Source: Tieghemiomyces parasiticus (Eukaryota; Kickxellomycota; Dimargaritomycetes; Dimargaritales; Dimargaritaceae). Taken from it: a DNA stretch of 64,000 nucleotides. Location of the stretch: positions 62,001 to 126,000 of the forward strand of contig JANBPT010000013.1 of the NCBI GenBank assembly GCA_027575765.1, written 5' to 3'. Positions within the stretch are counted from its first letter, which is position 1. Every line of letters begins with the position of its first letter. Made by a program: the position numbers and the translations under genes. Of the stretch, positions 22,205-31,819 are shown piece after piece. The notes beneath the pieces were generated by a model, which worked only from the letters and a program-made list of their open reading frames with translations, was not told the origin of the DNA and did no database searches.

Positions 22205-23338
22205 CTACTGGTCCTTCTTGGGATCGACCGGGGTGGCGGCCGGTTTGCGACCGGTCTGGGAGTAGATTAACGAGCCAGCGAAGGCCAACGCGCAGCCGAC
22301 GGCGGTTTGGACGGAGAGCGAGTTATTAAAGATGATGACGGAGAGAATGAGAGAAATGAGCTTTCGGAGGTTAAGGATGAGGTTCACGGTAAGAGAGGGC
22401 GCAACGGCGACCAGTCGGTTGACACCCGTGGCGCACAGCATGTGACTGGCGACGTTAAGCGCAAGGTAGACCCAGAGGACGGGAACGCCTACGGCCAGGA
22501 AGCCTGGGACGGGAACGCCGGGCAAGTAGGCTGTGAGCCACTGGCTGGCGTACACCGGGGGCGAGCGACCCAGGGCCGCGGCCTGGTCGCGGATGAGGGG
22601 CCAGAGCGGGAGAAAAAAGGGCAGTGAGAGGGCATGGTTATAAAAGAGGCCCTCGCGCCAGACGTTGGAGTATTTCCGGTAGGTAATCTCCTGGTATAGG
22701 CCCAGGGCGGCAATCAGGACCATGGCGACGACCAGGAACCCGATACCGACCAGCCACTCCGTAAAGGTGGTACCGCTGTGGTCGAGGAGACCCTCACCGG
22801 ACTGGCTGGACCCCAAGGTCGCGGTAACGACGCCGGCGGTGACGAGGGCCACCGACAGAATCTGACCAGACGTGTACCGCTTCCCGCCAGCAAGGTATCC
22901 GAGGACCATATTCATCATGAGGCCGCCGGAGCGGAATACAATGTGCAGCGGTACGGCGATATGGAACGCCAGTGCCCAATTATTTAGCACTGACGCGGTA
23001 AAGTACATCACGACCATTGTCAGCCACCGGGACAGTGGAACTACGGGGGCCCGTAGACGTGGAATCCACCGCCAGCGGGTGGCCGAGGAGGACGGCGGAA
23101 ACTCGAGCTGACGGCCGAGTCCCTCGAGGGCGATGGCGACGAACTGTGTAAAGGTGATGAGGTTTCCCGCCCGTGGGTACTCACTCACAATGGACTCCAG
23201 GGCGAACACATTGCTGCAGCACCCGCCGAAGACGAGGGCGGCGATGACCGCCCAGTCGGGGACGGCCACGGTGGCGAGCCAGCCCCGGTGGCCCGGAGAC
23301 ACCGGCGGTGCTGGGCTCGGTTGGCCCACGGCGGTCAT
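22205..23338 (-). CDS. YEA4: UDP-N-acetylglucosamine transporter, Yea4/SLC35B4 family
   Basis: Single exon of 377 residues from the ATG at 23338. The SLC35B signature is clear: GGCCSNVFALE in the first membrane helix, then LITFTQF, SVLNNWALAFHIAVPLHIVFRSGG and LGLYQEITYRKYS. About ten hydrophobic helices follow, and the C-terminus is lysine-rich (KKDQ-type, likely ER retrieval). The family imports UDP-GlcNAc (and UDP-xylose in animals) into the ER or Golgi, supplying chitin and glycan synthesis. The frame is open further upstream but only non-ATG codons are present there, so 23338 is the start. Confidence 0.9.
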   Translation of the reverse strand: MTAVGQPSPAPPVSPGHRGWLATVAVPDWAVIAALVFGGCCSNVFALESIVSEYPRAGNLITFTQFVAIALEGLGRQLEFPPSSSATRWRWIPRLRAPVVPLSRWLTMVVMYFTASVLNNWALAFHIAVPLHIVFRSGGLMMNMVLGYLAGGKRYTSGQILSVALVTAGVVTATLGSSQSGEGLLDHSGTTFTEWLVGIGFLVVAMVLIAALGLYQEITYRKYSNVWREGLFYNHALSLPFFLPLWPLIRDQAAALGRSPPVYASQWLTAYLPGVPVPGFLAVGVPVLWVYLALNVASHMLCATGVNRLVAVAPSLTVNLILNLRKLISLILSVIIFNNSLSVQTAVGCALAFAGSLIYSQTGRKPAATPVDPKKDQ

Positions 23339-24131
23339 CTCGGTGGAAGGGGCACGGGAAGGTCGGGTGCCGAGAATGGATGGAGGCGGCGGCAAGGCGG
23401 AAGGGAATAATATCCCCTGGGGGCTAGAGAGTGGAGTCCGGGGCTGATGGAAGGTGGCTGTGGGGAGAGAGGATGTTGAAGATGGGTAGAATACAACCCG
23501 AGAAGCAGTAATAGCGGGCAAAACCCTGCGGGGCTGAACCTTTTCACTTTATGTCCGCCCTGCTATAGGCCCTCAACCCGTTGAGCTTTACCCGGTTCCC
23601 CACCTCAGTGCAGCCCCCCCCCCTCCACCTCCAAAAATTCGGAATTCTCCGGTTCCTTTTTGTCTCTCCTCCATGCGATGGCACCGGATATCGCCCCGGG
23701 GACTCTGGATCACCGGGTGACGTTGCAGCCCGCCACCTTTGGCCAAGAATGTCCTTTCCCGGTCACCTCCGACCCCACGACTGTATCTTTGGATGGGGAG
23801 GGTGACACAAGTATTATGTCGACAAGGCCCAGTCGAAGCCCGCCACGCCTACACAGACCAGCCTCGACTATGAATAGGATATGGTAAGTTTTATACGGAG
23901 TAAGAAGGCTAGTGTGTGGTCGTTATACTTTCGAAGGTCAAATCCGAAAAATAATAATCTGAGAGGAGTAATCAAGTTGGTTGCATAGTTAAGAACGAGC
24001 ACAGTACAAAGTGTAATCCGAGACCCTCATCACGCGGCGAGTGGTTAATTCAAGAGGCCAGGCAACCGTCCGTGGCAGTGTCGGGGATAGCCTCCGGAAA
24101 GAGGCGAGCGGTGTACTTTCTCTCCCCCCCT
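23339..24131. other. Intergenic, 0.8 kb
   Basis: Upstream of the transporter and downstream of RPA135. It contains one small open frame (23678-23887, listed separately) and a long C run near 23616-23627. Nothing else is supported. Confidence 0.5.
23678..23887 (+). CDS. Small ORF, doubtful
   Basis: 69 codons starting MAPDIAPGTLDHRV, with third-position GC similar to neighbours and ending TAA inside a GGTAAG context that could also be a splice donor. A second plausible coding frame (YYVDKAQSKP...) overlaps its 3' end. No family is recognised and no partner exons were found. It may be chance. Confidence 0.18.
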   Translation: MAPDIAPGTLDHRVTLQPATFGQECPFPVTSDPTTVSLDGEGDTSIMSTRPSRSPPRLHRPASTMNRIW

Positions 24132-27100
24132 TTAATCCACCTTGACGGCCATGCGGATGTTCATACAGGCCAGTTCGGAGCTGAGGTACTTGAACACGTA
24201 TGGAATGGCCACGAGACGGATACCCTCGCTAGTCTGGCACGTCTTGCACACCACCTCGAGGCGGGAGTTCCCCGTGTGGCGGCCCTGGAAGTGGCGACCA
24301 CCCGTCTTGAGTGGGGGTCGGCTGAAGGGCGAGAGGATGGACCCGCACAGGCGGCAGATGTGGGCCTGGGTGTAGTCCGAGCAGTTGAGCAAGCGATCCT
24401 GAAGGAGGTAGGACACTCCGTGGGCGATGAGAGAGTCACGTTCCATCTCACCAAATCGCACACCACCACCGCGCTTACGGCCCTTCACGGGCTGCATGGT
24501 GAGCTGGTTGACACGGCCCATCGACCGCACCTGGAATTTGTCGTTCACCATGTGGCGCAGACGCTGGTAGTACACTACCCCAAAGTAGATATCGGCCTGA
24601 AACTCCTCGCCGGTGGCCCCGCTGTACATGGGCTCGTTGCCGTGGTAGTTAAACCCGGACTGCGCCAGCTGCTCGCCAAAGTAGTCGGCGGCCGTGAAGT
24701 CCTCGCTGAACTGGAACGGCGTGGCATCCTGGGTGAGGCCGTTGACCGCGCCGGCCTTGGCCGCCATGCTCTCGACGAACATCCCGATGGTCATACGCGA
24801 GGGGAAGGCGTGAGGGTTGATGATGATATCGGGCTGGATTCCGGACTCGGAGAAGGGTAGGTCGATGGCTGGCCACTTTTGCGAACACACACCCTTTTGA
24901 CCGTGCCGCGACGAGAACTTGTCGCCCACCACGGGAAACCGTGGGATGCGTAGCGTGATTGTGACGTGTTGCAGCTCGGTGTTTCCAGAGTCGGACCCCA
25001 ACAGCCGGACCTTGTCTACCACGGCATCTTCGGGGCCCTTGTACTTGAAGATTTTCGTGAGGCACTTGATGTCGTCCATGACCGCGTAAAATGGGTCGTT
25101 CGCCCGCAGCCGAGTTCCCTCGTACGGCAGTCCGTCCATGTCCAGAAACTGGCGCACCTCGTTCTCGGCGTACTCGGGGCCCAGCCCAAAGTGCATGTGG
25201 ATGGCCTGGCCACGCTGAGTCTCGGCGGCGAGATCGATCTCCTCCGTCTTGTACACCGTACCGTACTTGAACCCACGCTCGTGGGCTGACTTGTTGAGGA
25301 TCATGGCGTCCTCCATATCGTACCCGGTGTAACTAATCACGGCTACGCAGGCGTTGGTGCCGTTAGGGAACTCGTCGAACCCAAACTGAGCGTGGTGCTT
25401 GGTGCGCACGATCGGGGTCTGGCCCGACTGGAGCCGGTACAGCTTGTTGTCACCACGGTAGGTAAGGGCCTGGGCGGGTGTGCCCATGGTCTGCTTACCC
25501 ATCTGGCACTGGTACATGTTACGCGGGCTCTGGTTGAAGTCCGAAAACGGGGTCATGCTAGCCAGCACGCTCAGAATGTGGGTAGGACCGAACTCCTGGT
25601 GGGTGGTCGTACCCGGAACAACGTCTTCATCCAGGCAGGCGATCTCCATGTACACCTGCTCGAAAGAACCCACCAGGTCGGTGGGACCCCCGTCGCTGGC
25701 GCCGTCCAGCAGGTAGCGCACGGGGCGCACCATGCGGCCGGGTCCGGTGAAGAGGTAGAGACCCGGGTACTGGCCACCGCGGGACATGGGCACGTAACCA
25801 ATTTCGAGCTGCAGCGGTAGGTTGTGGCCGCCCGTGACTTTGAGGTAGCGCAATTTGCGGGCCAGGGTGGCGGCCATCTGCGGAGAGCAGTAGCCGATAA
25901 CGCGACCGTCCAGCTGGACCGTCACGCTGGCCGGGTTAGCCACGTTGCGATGGAAGATCTGAGACATGCCGAGGGAGGCCAGCAGGTGCGGAATGGCAGA
26001 CGTGTCTGGGTGGGTCGTGGTGATCTGGCAGGTGTGCGACAGATGGGTGAGGAGCCCGCAAGGACTGCCGTCAGGAGTGTGGACCGGGCACATGAACCCC
26101 CAGGATTCCGGGAGCAGCTTGCGCACCGAGGTGGTCTTCATGGTGGCGAAGAAGGCACCGCGATGTACGCAGCGGAAGTGGGCCAAGAATCGCAAAAAGT
26201 TGAGCTTCTCGGCGATAATGGTAAAGCCCGAGGTCTGGTTAATGTCCAGGCCGCTGCGCGAGACCAGGTTACCAGTGGCGAGGAAGAAGTCGAGGCGGGC
26301 GCCAATGTCCCATGACACGCGGTTGAGGGCCTTGGTTAGGTACGGCCGGTGGGTGAACCCCTGGTACCGACCCATATCCATGTCGCGGCGCAGGGAGTCG
26401 AGACAGTTGATGAGCAGGTCGTCAAGCCGATCCTTGATGAGGGCCAGGTAGATCTGGCCGCCGAGTAGCACGTCATGCGCTTGGGCCGAATCACCATTAT
26501 CGGCGGCGTACTCGCCGGACACGACACCATAGAGCTTCTGGATCATGGCCACCAGGAGGTTGAACTTGTCGCGGTCCTCAGTCAGATGCACGCCCACGAC
26601 CTGGCGAAGCAGCTCACGGCCCACCTCCTCGGCAGTTAAATCTTCGGGCAGGTTCATCACCACGCGGAACTTGATACCGAGGTACTCGAGGGCCTGCTTA
26701 CGCGTGAAGAGCTCCAATGCCTTGTAGGATCGCAACAGCAGCTCTACACGGTCCGTCAGGTACGTGTTGTCAAAGTCGCCCTGGATGATGGCCAAAAAGA
26801 TCTCCTTGTCACTCACTTCGGCCAGAGCGCTTAGGATGAGCATCACGGGCACTAGAAACTCCTGCTTCTGGTGGTAAAACCGCAAGGTCAGGTTGCCGTC
26901 GTTGAGGTAGTGCATGGTGATGGTGGCCGACGTGGTATCCGGGCGTACGCAGCGGATGGTAACACCATAGGGCGAGTACTGTCCGCCACGTTTGGTGAAC
27001 GAGTTACGCTGGATGGCCTGGATGTGGTTGCCGCGGGTGGTGATGAGCATGCGGATGATCTTCTCGTTACCGTTGACGACGAAGTAGCCGCCAAACTCCT

Positions 27101-27734
27101 CGGACTCCTCGCGGCGACGAATGAGCTCGGCAGGGCCGAGCCCCTGCAGGTTACAGCGGTTGCTGCGCACCATCACGGGAGCGGCACCCAGCGAGCGAAC
27201 CTCGGTCTGGACTTGGTCGTCGTTGATCTGCCAGCATAGTTTAGCCTGCATCCGGCCCCTGTAGCTGGAACTGCGTTCACGGCATTCGACTGGAAACTGG
27301 CGAGTCGGGGCCATGCCGGTCCCGCTGACCATCGGGTAGCCCACTGTAACGTCCTCGAACCACACGGTGAGTTTGTTGCCGCGGGCACCGCCCTTCGACG
27401 CAGCCGGTGGTGCAGGGGCTTCATCGGCGCTATCTCCATCACTGTTCTCGACGGTGTCTTTGCTCTTGACCGCGGCACCCCGGGTCACCTTGAACGGCTT
27501 GGCACTGCCATCGAAGATGGCCCGCTTTGGGATATCTTTAAGGGCCAGGGACATTAGGGACGGGTGCTTACCCTGAGGTTCGAACACGGCGTTAAACGAC
27601 TCGATGTGCGGGGCCACCAGGCGTTGCAGGTACGGATAGCGGAACTCGTTTCCCGGATCCCGTGCGCACCGGTTCCAGTCAATAACCTGGAAGTTCGTGT
27701 GGTCGGCCGGCATGGCGTCGGGATTGACCTTCAT
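24132..27734 (-). CDS. RPA135: RNA polymerase I second-largest subunit Rpa135/RPA2
   Basis: One uninterrupted exon of 1,200 residues, close to yeast Rpa135 (1,203). Beta-subunit landmarks in order: GGYFVVNGNEKIIRML in the lobe, WGFMCPVHTPDGSPCGLLTHL in the fork, SYTGYDMEDAMILNKSA, GDKFSSRHGQKGVCSQKWP in the hybrid-binding part, then KGRKRGGGVRFGEMERD. A C-terminal zinc site has CRLC and CKTC. The Pol I assignment rests on the NGNEKIIRMLI/RGNHIQAI block and the closing FKYLSSELACMNIRM. It forms half of the active-centre cleft for rRNA transcription in the nucleolus. The lack of introns over 3.6 kb contrasts with several multi-exon neighbours. Confidence 0.97.
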   Translation of the reverse strand: MKVNPDAMPADHTNFQVIDWNRCARDPGNEFRYPYLQRLVAPHIESFNAVFEPQGKHPSLMSLALKDIPKRAIFDGSAKPFKVTRGAAVKSKDTVENSDGDSADEAPAPPAASKGGARGNKLTVWFEDVTVGYPMVSGTGMAPTRQFPVECRERSSSYRGRMQAKLCWQINDDQVQTEVRSLGAAPVMVRSNRCNLQGLGPAELIRRREESEEFGGYFVVNGNEKIIRMLITTRGNHIQAIQRNSFTKRGGQYSPYGVTIRCVRPDTTSATITMHYLNDGNLTLRFYHQKQEFLVPVMLILSALAEVSDKEIFLAIIQGDFDNTYLTDRVELLLRSYKALELFTRKQALEYLGIKFRVVMNLPEDLTAEEVGRELLRQVVGVHLTEDRDKFNLLVAMIQKLYGVVSGEYAADNGDSAQAHDVLLGGQIYLALIKDRLDDLLINCLDSLRRDMDMGRYQGFTHRPYLTKALNRVSWDIGARLDFFLATGNLVSRSGLDINQTSGFTIIAEKLNFLRFLAHFRCVHRGAFFATMKTTSVRKLLPESWGFMCPVHTPDGSPCGLLTHLSHTCQITTTHPDTSAIPHLLASLGMSQIFHRNVANPASVTVQLDGRVIGYCSPQMAATLARKLRYLKVTGGHNLPLQLEIGYVPMSRGGQYPGLYLFTGPGRMVRPVRYLLDGASDGGPTDLVGSFEQVYMEIACLDEDVVPGTTTHQEFGPTHILSVLASMTPFSDFNQSPRNMYQCQMGKQTMGTPAQALTYRGDNKLYRLQSGQTPIVRTKHHAQFGFDEFPNGTNACVAVISYTGYDMEDAMILNKSAHERGFKYGTVYKTEEIDLAAETQRGQAIHMHFGLGPEYAENEVRQFLDMDGLPYEGTRLRANDPFYAVMDDIKCLTKIFKYKGPEDAVVDKVRLLGSDSGNTELQHVTITLRIPRFPVVGDKFSSRHGQKGVCSQKWPAIDLPFSESGIQPDIIINPHAFPSRMTIGMFVESMAAKAGAVNGLTQDATPFQFSEDFTAADYFGEQLAQSGFNYHGNEPMYSGATGEEFQADIYFGVVYYQRLRHMVNDKFQVRSMGRVNQLTMQPVKGRKRGGGVRFGEMERDSLIAHGVSYLLQDRLLNCSDYTQAHICRLCGSILSPFSRPPLKTGGRHFQGRHTGNSRLEVVCKTCQTSEGIRLVAIPYVFKYLSSELACMNIRMAVKVD

Positions 27735-29154
27735 GGTGGACGGTTGGCTGGTCTAGCGAATATGTGGGGACTAGAGAGTGGTAGCAGGGGCACCAAAGGA
27801 TAAGCGATCCGTCCAGGGCTCAAACGGTCGAATGGGCTGGGGGTAGGAAAACTAAACGGTATATGGCGAAATGCCGAGCGTAGTGACGATTCTACAGCAA
27901 CCAGCGAATGCGAACCCCGAGGTGGTGTGGGTGAATGTAGCCTATAGCAGAAAAAAAAAGATATACCCTCTGTGTAATCGCCAAACTGGCTTGTAGCGAG
28001 ATTTAGCCTCAAGTGAAGGAGGAAAAAAAAAAGAACGCTCCACACTACTCTCTATGGTGCCGCAGGTCTCCGAGAGAGAACCCTACTATCGCTCTCGAGG
28101 ATACACACAAAAATTACACGCGATGGGCAGCGCAGATTGATGAAGGTAATACTGATGCAAAAGCGGGTGAAAAAAAGCGGCGCAGGATACCAAGCAGGGC
28201 GAACGGTGGGACTTTGTAGGTCACGTTACTTTGGCTACAGAGGCCAAGATTTTGGTGTTGCCAAGTTACGGCTAGTTACCCGCCATGGTATTCGACCATT
28301 AAGGTCCAAAGTCCAATCGCTCTGGTATACTGAAAAGGGCGTTCTAAAGTTTACTCCCTGGCACTGGGCAAGTTTGGGCGATACATACGGTACGTAGATA
28401 AATAGAAGCGGTGGGGCCGTATAAACAATGCAACTGCGAACCTTATGGCCTTGATGACCATTTGCCACACACTGGCCCATCCACCATAGAAAGGGCCATG
28501 CCCACCCACCCCTTTTAACGCCATGTCTGTGGTTGGAGACGTCCAATGACGCCAACGAAACCTCGTCGAGGACGAGTCGGAAGGTACTGGGGTAGATAGC
28601 AATGCCAAAGCAGTGGTCATCATAAATCAACCCACCCCTCCAAAGGTAGAAACTGTTAATAAACCCTCAGCCCCTCGTGGTAGCCGTGCACGGACGGGTA
28701 GGGTGCGAGTCAAAGGAGCTGTTCTCCAAAAAAAAGAAGGACACGCCAGCGGAACCATTGCCAATAGCCCAGCAATGCAGTGCAGCGGCCGCGATCTGCG
28801 TGGAGCAGATTCAACCAAGTTGACTCGCAGTTCCTAATGGCTGCCCTTGTAAGTCCTACTCAGAACGCTGGTCCCTATTACCTAGTGGCGGAAGGTTCCA
28901 CCCCCAACCGGTCCACCTCTGTTCTTTAACGCATTCCGATCCTTAAGGGCATCGGAGTACATTACTCCGCTTGACTCGTTACCCAACCTCGTCCTCTGTC
29001 GGGGGCTCCCCGCGCCGTACCCGATTAGCGCTGCCCCCCTCTGCTGAAACCTCATACCCACTCCTCCAAACCCTTCGGCGTCTAAGCCACTTCGTCAGCC
29101 CGATCGACGCCGGACCCCGTCTACTCCGATTGCCTGGTCCTGTGCACCTATCGA
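27735..29154. other. Intergenic, 1.4 kb, divergent promoters
   Basis: Between the starts of RPA135 (-) and the PPR-like gene (+). It holds several A runs (about 27950, 28024 and 28730) and ORFs of less than about 130 codons without recognisable content. No gene is supported. Confidence 0.6.
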
Positions 29155-31107
29155 ATGCCGCTGGCCCCACCTGTCGCCTGGCGCACCCTCGCGGCAGGGT
29201 GGGTATCCCGACCGACCCACCCGGTGCTGCGAAATTGTGTCCATTGCCGTCGGTCCACCATTCCCCAGTCCGGCACTGTCGTGGCGGCCTTGACACCCGT
29301 AGTTGACTTCCGGCCCCGATCCATGTCCTCCCGAGCGCGTGGCTATCGGTCAGACCCGGGCCATAGCTGGCAGGCTCAGACCGAGTACCACAATGCGTAC
29401 GATGTGGCTATCCAGACCACCCAGGCCCAGGGCTACCTCCACCGATTTTACGAGGCCTTGCGACAGGGCAATGTGGACGACGCCTGGCTATACTTCAACC
29501 GACTCGCCAAATTTCCCGCCGTCGCCAGCCGGGTCACAATTCATGACATGACGCGGTTGTTCTGGCTTATTAACCGAAACACCAACCACCCCGGGTGGCG
29601 GGCCATCGGCCACGAGCTCACCGCCCTGTCCCAGTCGGCCCCACCGGAGGGCCTAACCATCGAATTTCTGAACGAACGGCTACGATTCCAAATGCTACTG
29701 GGCCGCTACGTGGCTGCCCGCGATGTCCTCAATCGGATTCGGGATTTTAATATCCGACCCACTAACGAAACGTACAACATTGCCCTCGCCGCCCACCGGC
29801 TACGTCACTGGCCCTGGCTGCGTGACCTTTATCGCCAAGTGGAATACTACCAGGCCCGCGACGCTGCCGAATGGGCCACTCAGGGGTACTGCCCGCATCC
29901 ACCCCTCGTGCCCAGCCTGGATGTGTACCATCAGCTCTACAGTTCGGCACTCGATCACGGCAACGCCAATCAGGCGGCCTTCGTGTGGCAGGAGATAAAT
30001 CGCTGCCATGGCCCGTCCCTCATGCCCCGGACCTACCACCACCGCGTGCGTCACCTCATCCAAACAACCGGATCCGTCGCCGCCGGCGCTGACCTGATCC
30101 GTTACCTCCTCGCCGCCCGCTTACCAGTCCTCAATTGCACGTTTCACCTGCTGATTGACCAGGTCGCTACGGCTGAAACTCCCAGTGCGGCCGAACTAGA
30201 CGCCCTGGAACTAGCCGTAGACATGATGATGATGCGGCAGTACCAGCTTCCCCTCCATTATACAGCGGCCGCCATCCGGGGCTGCCTCGCCGGTGAGCGG
30301 GTGGGCTGGGCCAAACGTATACTTGCCTACTGGGAAAGGAGCCACGAATTACCGGGCCAGCGACTCCCTGCTCACCCACCACCGTGGCTGGCCGCCCCAC
30401 AGCCGACTGCAGTATACCCGCAAGACCTCTATGCCCTATTCGTGACCTACTACGCCAGCCACAATCAATACGCTGCCGCCGAGGCGATCGTAGCCCGCTG
30501 GTCACCCGATGACAGTCCGGACGGACCTATCGTAACCGAATCGTGGGTTCTGGCCCTGATTCGTCTGTTCCGGTGGCAGCGCGATCCCGAGCGACTGCAG
30601 CGACTTTTCCGACGGATATGGCACAACCACGGGTTTAAGCTCACCTCGGTGGTGGCAAACGCTTTCATTAGTGCCATGACCCGCCTCAGGCTTCCGCGAT
30701 TCCAGCCTATCCTTTACCGCTGGCTGATCATCCACGGGCGGCCCCATCGCGTCGTCACTAACTACCTTGTCAAGCACTACCTACACGGATGCCAGAACCC
30801 TCGAGGCGCCATGGCGGTAGTCGACGCGGCTATTGCTAACGGCGCCGCCGTCTACCCTGGTACCTTCGCCTTATTAGACGCTGCCGCCGGCGCCATGGAG
30901 AACCGGCCGCCGGTGGACACCCTGCCCGCGACCAACCTTATTTTGGGGAAATCATTATTTAACGTCGGACCTGTCCCGCATCTCACACACGGTGCCATGT
31001 GGGTCGAAAGCAGGGACCGGGCGATGTCAAAACCCAAACCCCCGTCCGCTTCCATGCCAATTTTCGGAGTTCAGAAAGGGTGGTCGAACCGAAGACGGCG
31101 GCGATAA
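29155..31107 (+). CDS. Mitochondrial pentatricopeptide-repeat-like protein
   Basis: Single exon of 650 residues. The N-terminus (MPLAPPVAWRTLAAGWVSRP...) is rich in Arg, Ala and Ser with no acidic residue in the first 45, as in mitochondrial targeting peptides. The body is all-helical with PPR-like units, for example LLGRYVAARDVLNRIRDF followed by IRPTNETYNIALAA, and later AAAEAIVARW units. PPR proteins bind organelle RNA and act in processing, stability or translation. The specific target cannot be told and the repeat match is judged by eye. The C-terminus ends in a basic run (NRRRRR). Confidence 0.7.
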   Translation: MPLAPPVAWRTLAAGWVSRPTHPVLRNCVHCRRSTIPQSGTVVAALTPVVDFRPRSMSSRARGYRSDPGHSWQAQTEYHNAYDVAIQTTQAQGYLHRFYEALRQGNVDDAWLYFNRLAKFPAVASRVTIHDMTRLFWLINRNTNHPGWRAIGHELTALSQSAPPEGLTIEFLNERLRFQMLLGRYVAARDVLNRIRDFNIRPTNETYNIALAAHRLRHWPWLRDLYRQVEYYQARDAAEWATQGYCPHPPLVPSLDVYHQLYSSALDHGNANQAAFVWQEINRCHGPSLMPRTYHHRVRHLIQTTGSVAAGADLIRYLLAARLPVLNCTFHLLIDQVATAETPSAAELDALELAVDMMMMRQYQLPLHYTAAAIRGCLAGERVGWAKRILAYWERSHELPGQRLPAHPPPWLAAPQPTAVYPQDLYALFVTYYASHNQYAAAEAIVARWSPDDSPDGPIVTESWVLALIRLFRWQRDPERLQRLFRRIWHNHGFKLTSVVANAFISAMTRLRLPRFQPILYRWLIIHGRPHRVVTNYLVKHYLHGCQNPRGAMAVVDAAIANGAAVYPGTFALLDAAAGAMENRPPVDTLPATNLILGKSLFNVGPVPHLTHGAMWVESRDRAMSKPKPPSASMPIFGVQKGWSNRRRRR

Positions 31108-31819
31108 ATGGAAGGTACCGCTCTTTCACTTCCCCCCCCCAAACACACGGTCCGTTTCAAAGTGATATCACCAGCATCAAAAGTACTCGCTAATAAAGAC
31201 ACCGCAATGGATCTCCTGGATTCCTTTGGCGGGTTAAACCAAGCTGATCGCTAAAGCGTTCAGGCGGCTAATATCCATTGGCCTTACGATTAGTCGCATG
31301 TCGCGGTCTTCGTGTATAGTATCACCGGCCGGTGCCACACATGATGGATGGAGTGCATCTGTCTTTTCCTGAAATCGCGCGCTAGCGCCGGCCAACGCTA
31401 AACCAACACCATTTAATCGACTCCCCCCTAAGAGGATACACAGAATGGCCCGGATGGCCACGCTGACCCAACCGCGCACACCACGGCCGCCCGGCCATAA
31501 CGCTTTCCAAGCACTTCTCTGAACGTGTGCCCGCCGCTCTGGTGAACCGCATTCCCGTTCAGTTGTGCCTAAAGTTAGACCCTCTATATATAGCTTCGAC
31601 GGAAGATCTCGATCAATCTAGCCGGTATAAACAGCCCAACTACAGGCCATTTGAATCTCGTGTATTAATAATTGGATTCATTACTGGCTTGACCGGGTCA
31701 AATGAAGTGCGGTAATACTGACCCTTAAAATATGCAAAGGATTAGAAGGAAGGGTTGGAAAAGGGACAGGCAGCGATTAAACAGGGTTAAGGTAAAATGT
31801 AAGTTAAGCATTCCATTGG
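31108..31819. other. Intergenic, convergent 3' ends
   Basis: Between the stops of the PPR-like gene and the SANT+JAMM gene. It contains a CTATATATAG palindrome at 31584-31593. No gene is supported. Confidence 0.6.

Noticed and set aside
23339..23521. N-terminal extension of the Yea4-like transporter
   Set aside because: The upstream frame begins with TTG and has no ATG; family members start close to the first membrane helix, as the ATG at 23338 gives.
24072..24860. 262-codon + strand ORF
   Set aside because: Lies antisense within RPA135, whose 1,200-residue frame is unmistakable; the reverse frame is open only because of third-position GC bias.
28971..29306. 111-codon + strand ORF at the start of the PPR-like gene
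   Set aside because: Overlaps the PPR start in another frame and shows no protein similarity; the PPR frame is longer and has a targeting peptide.
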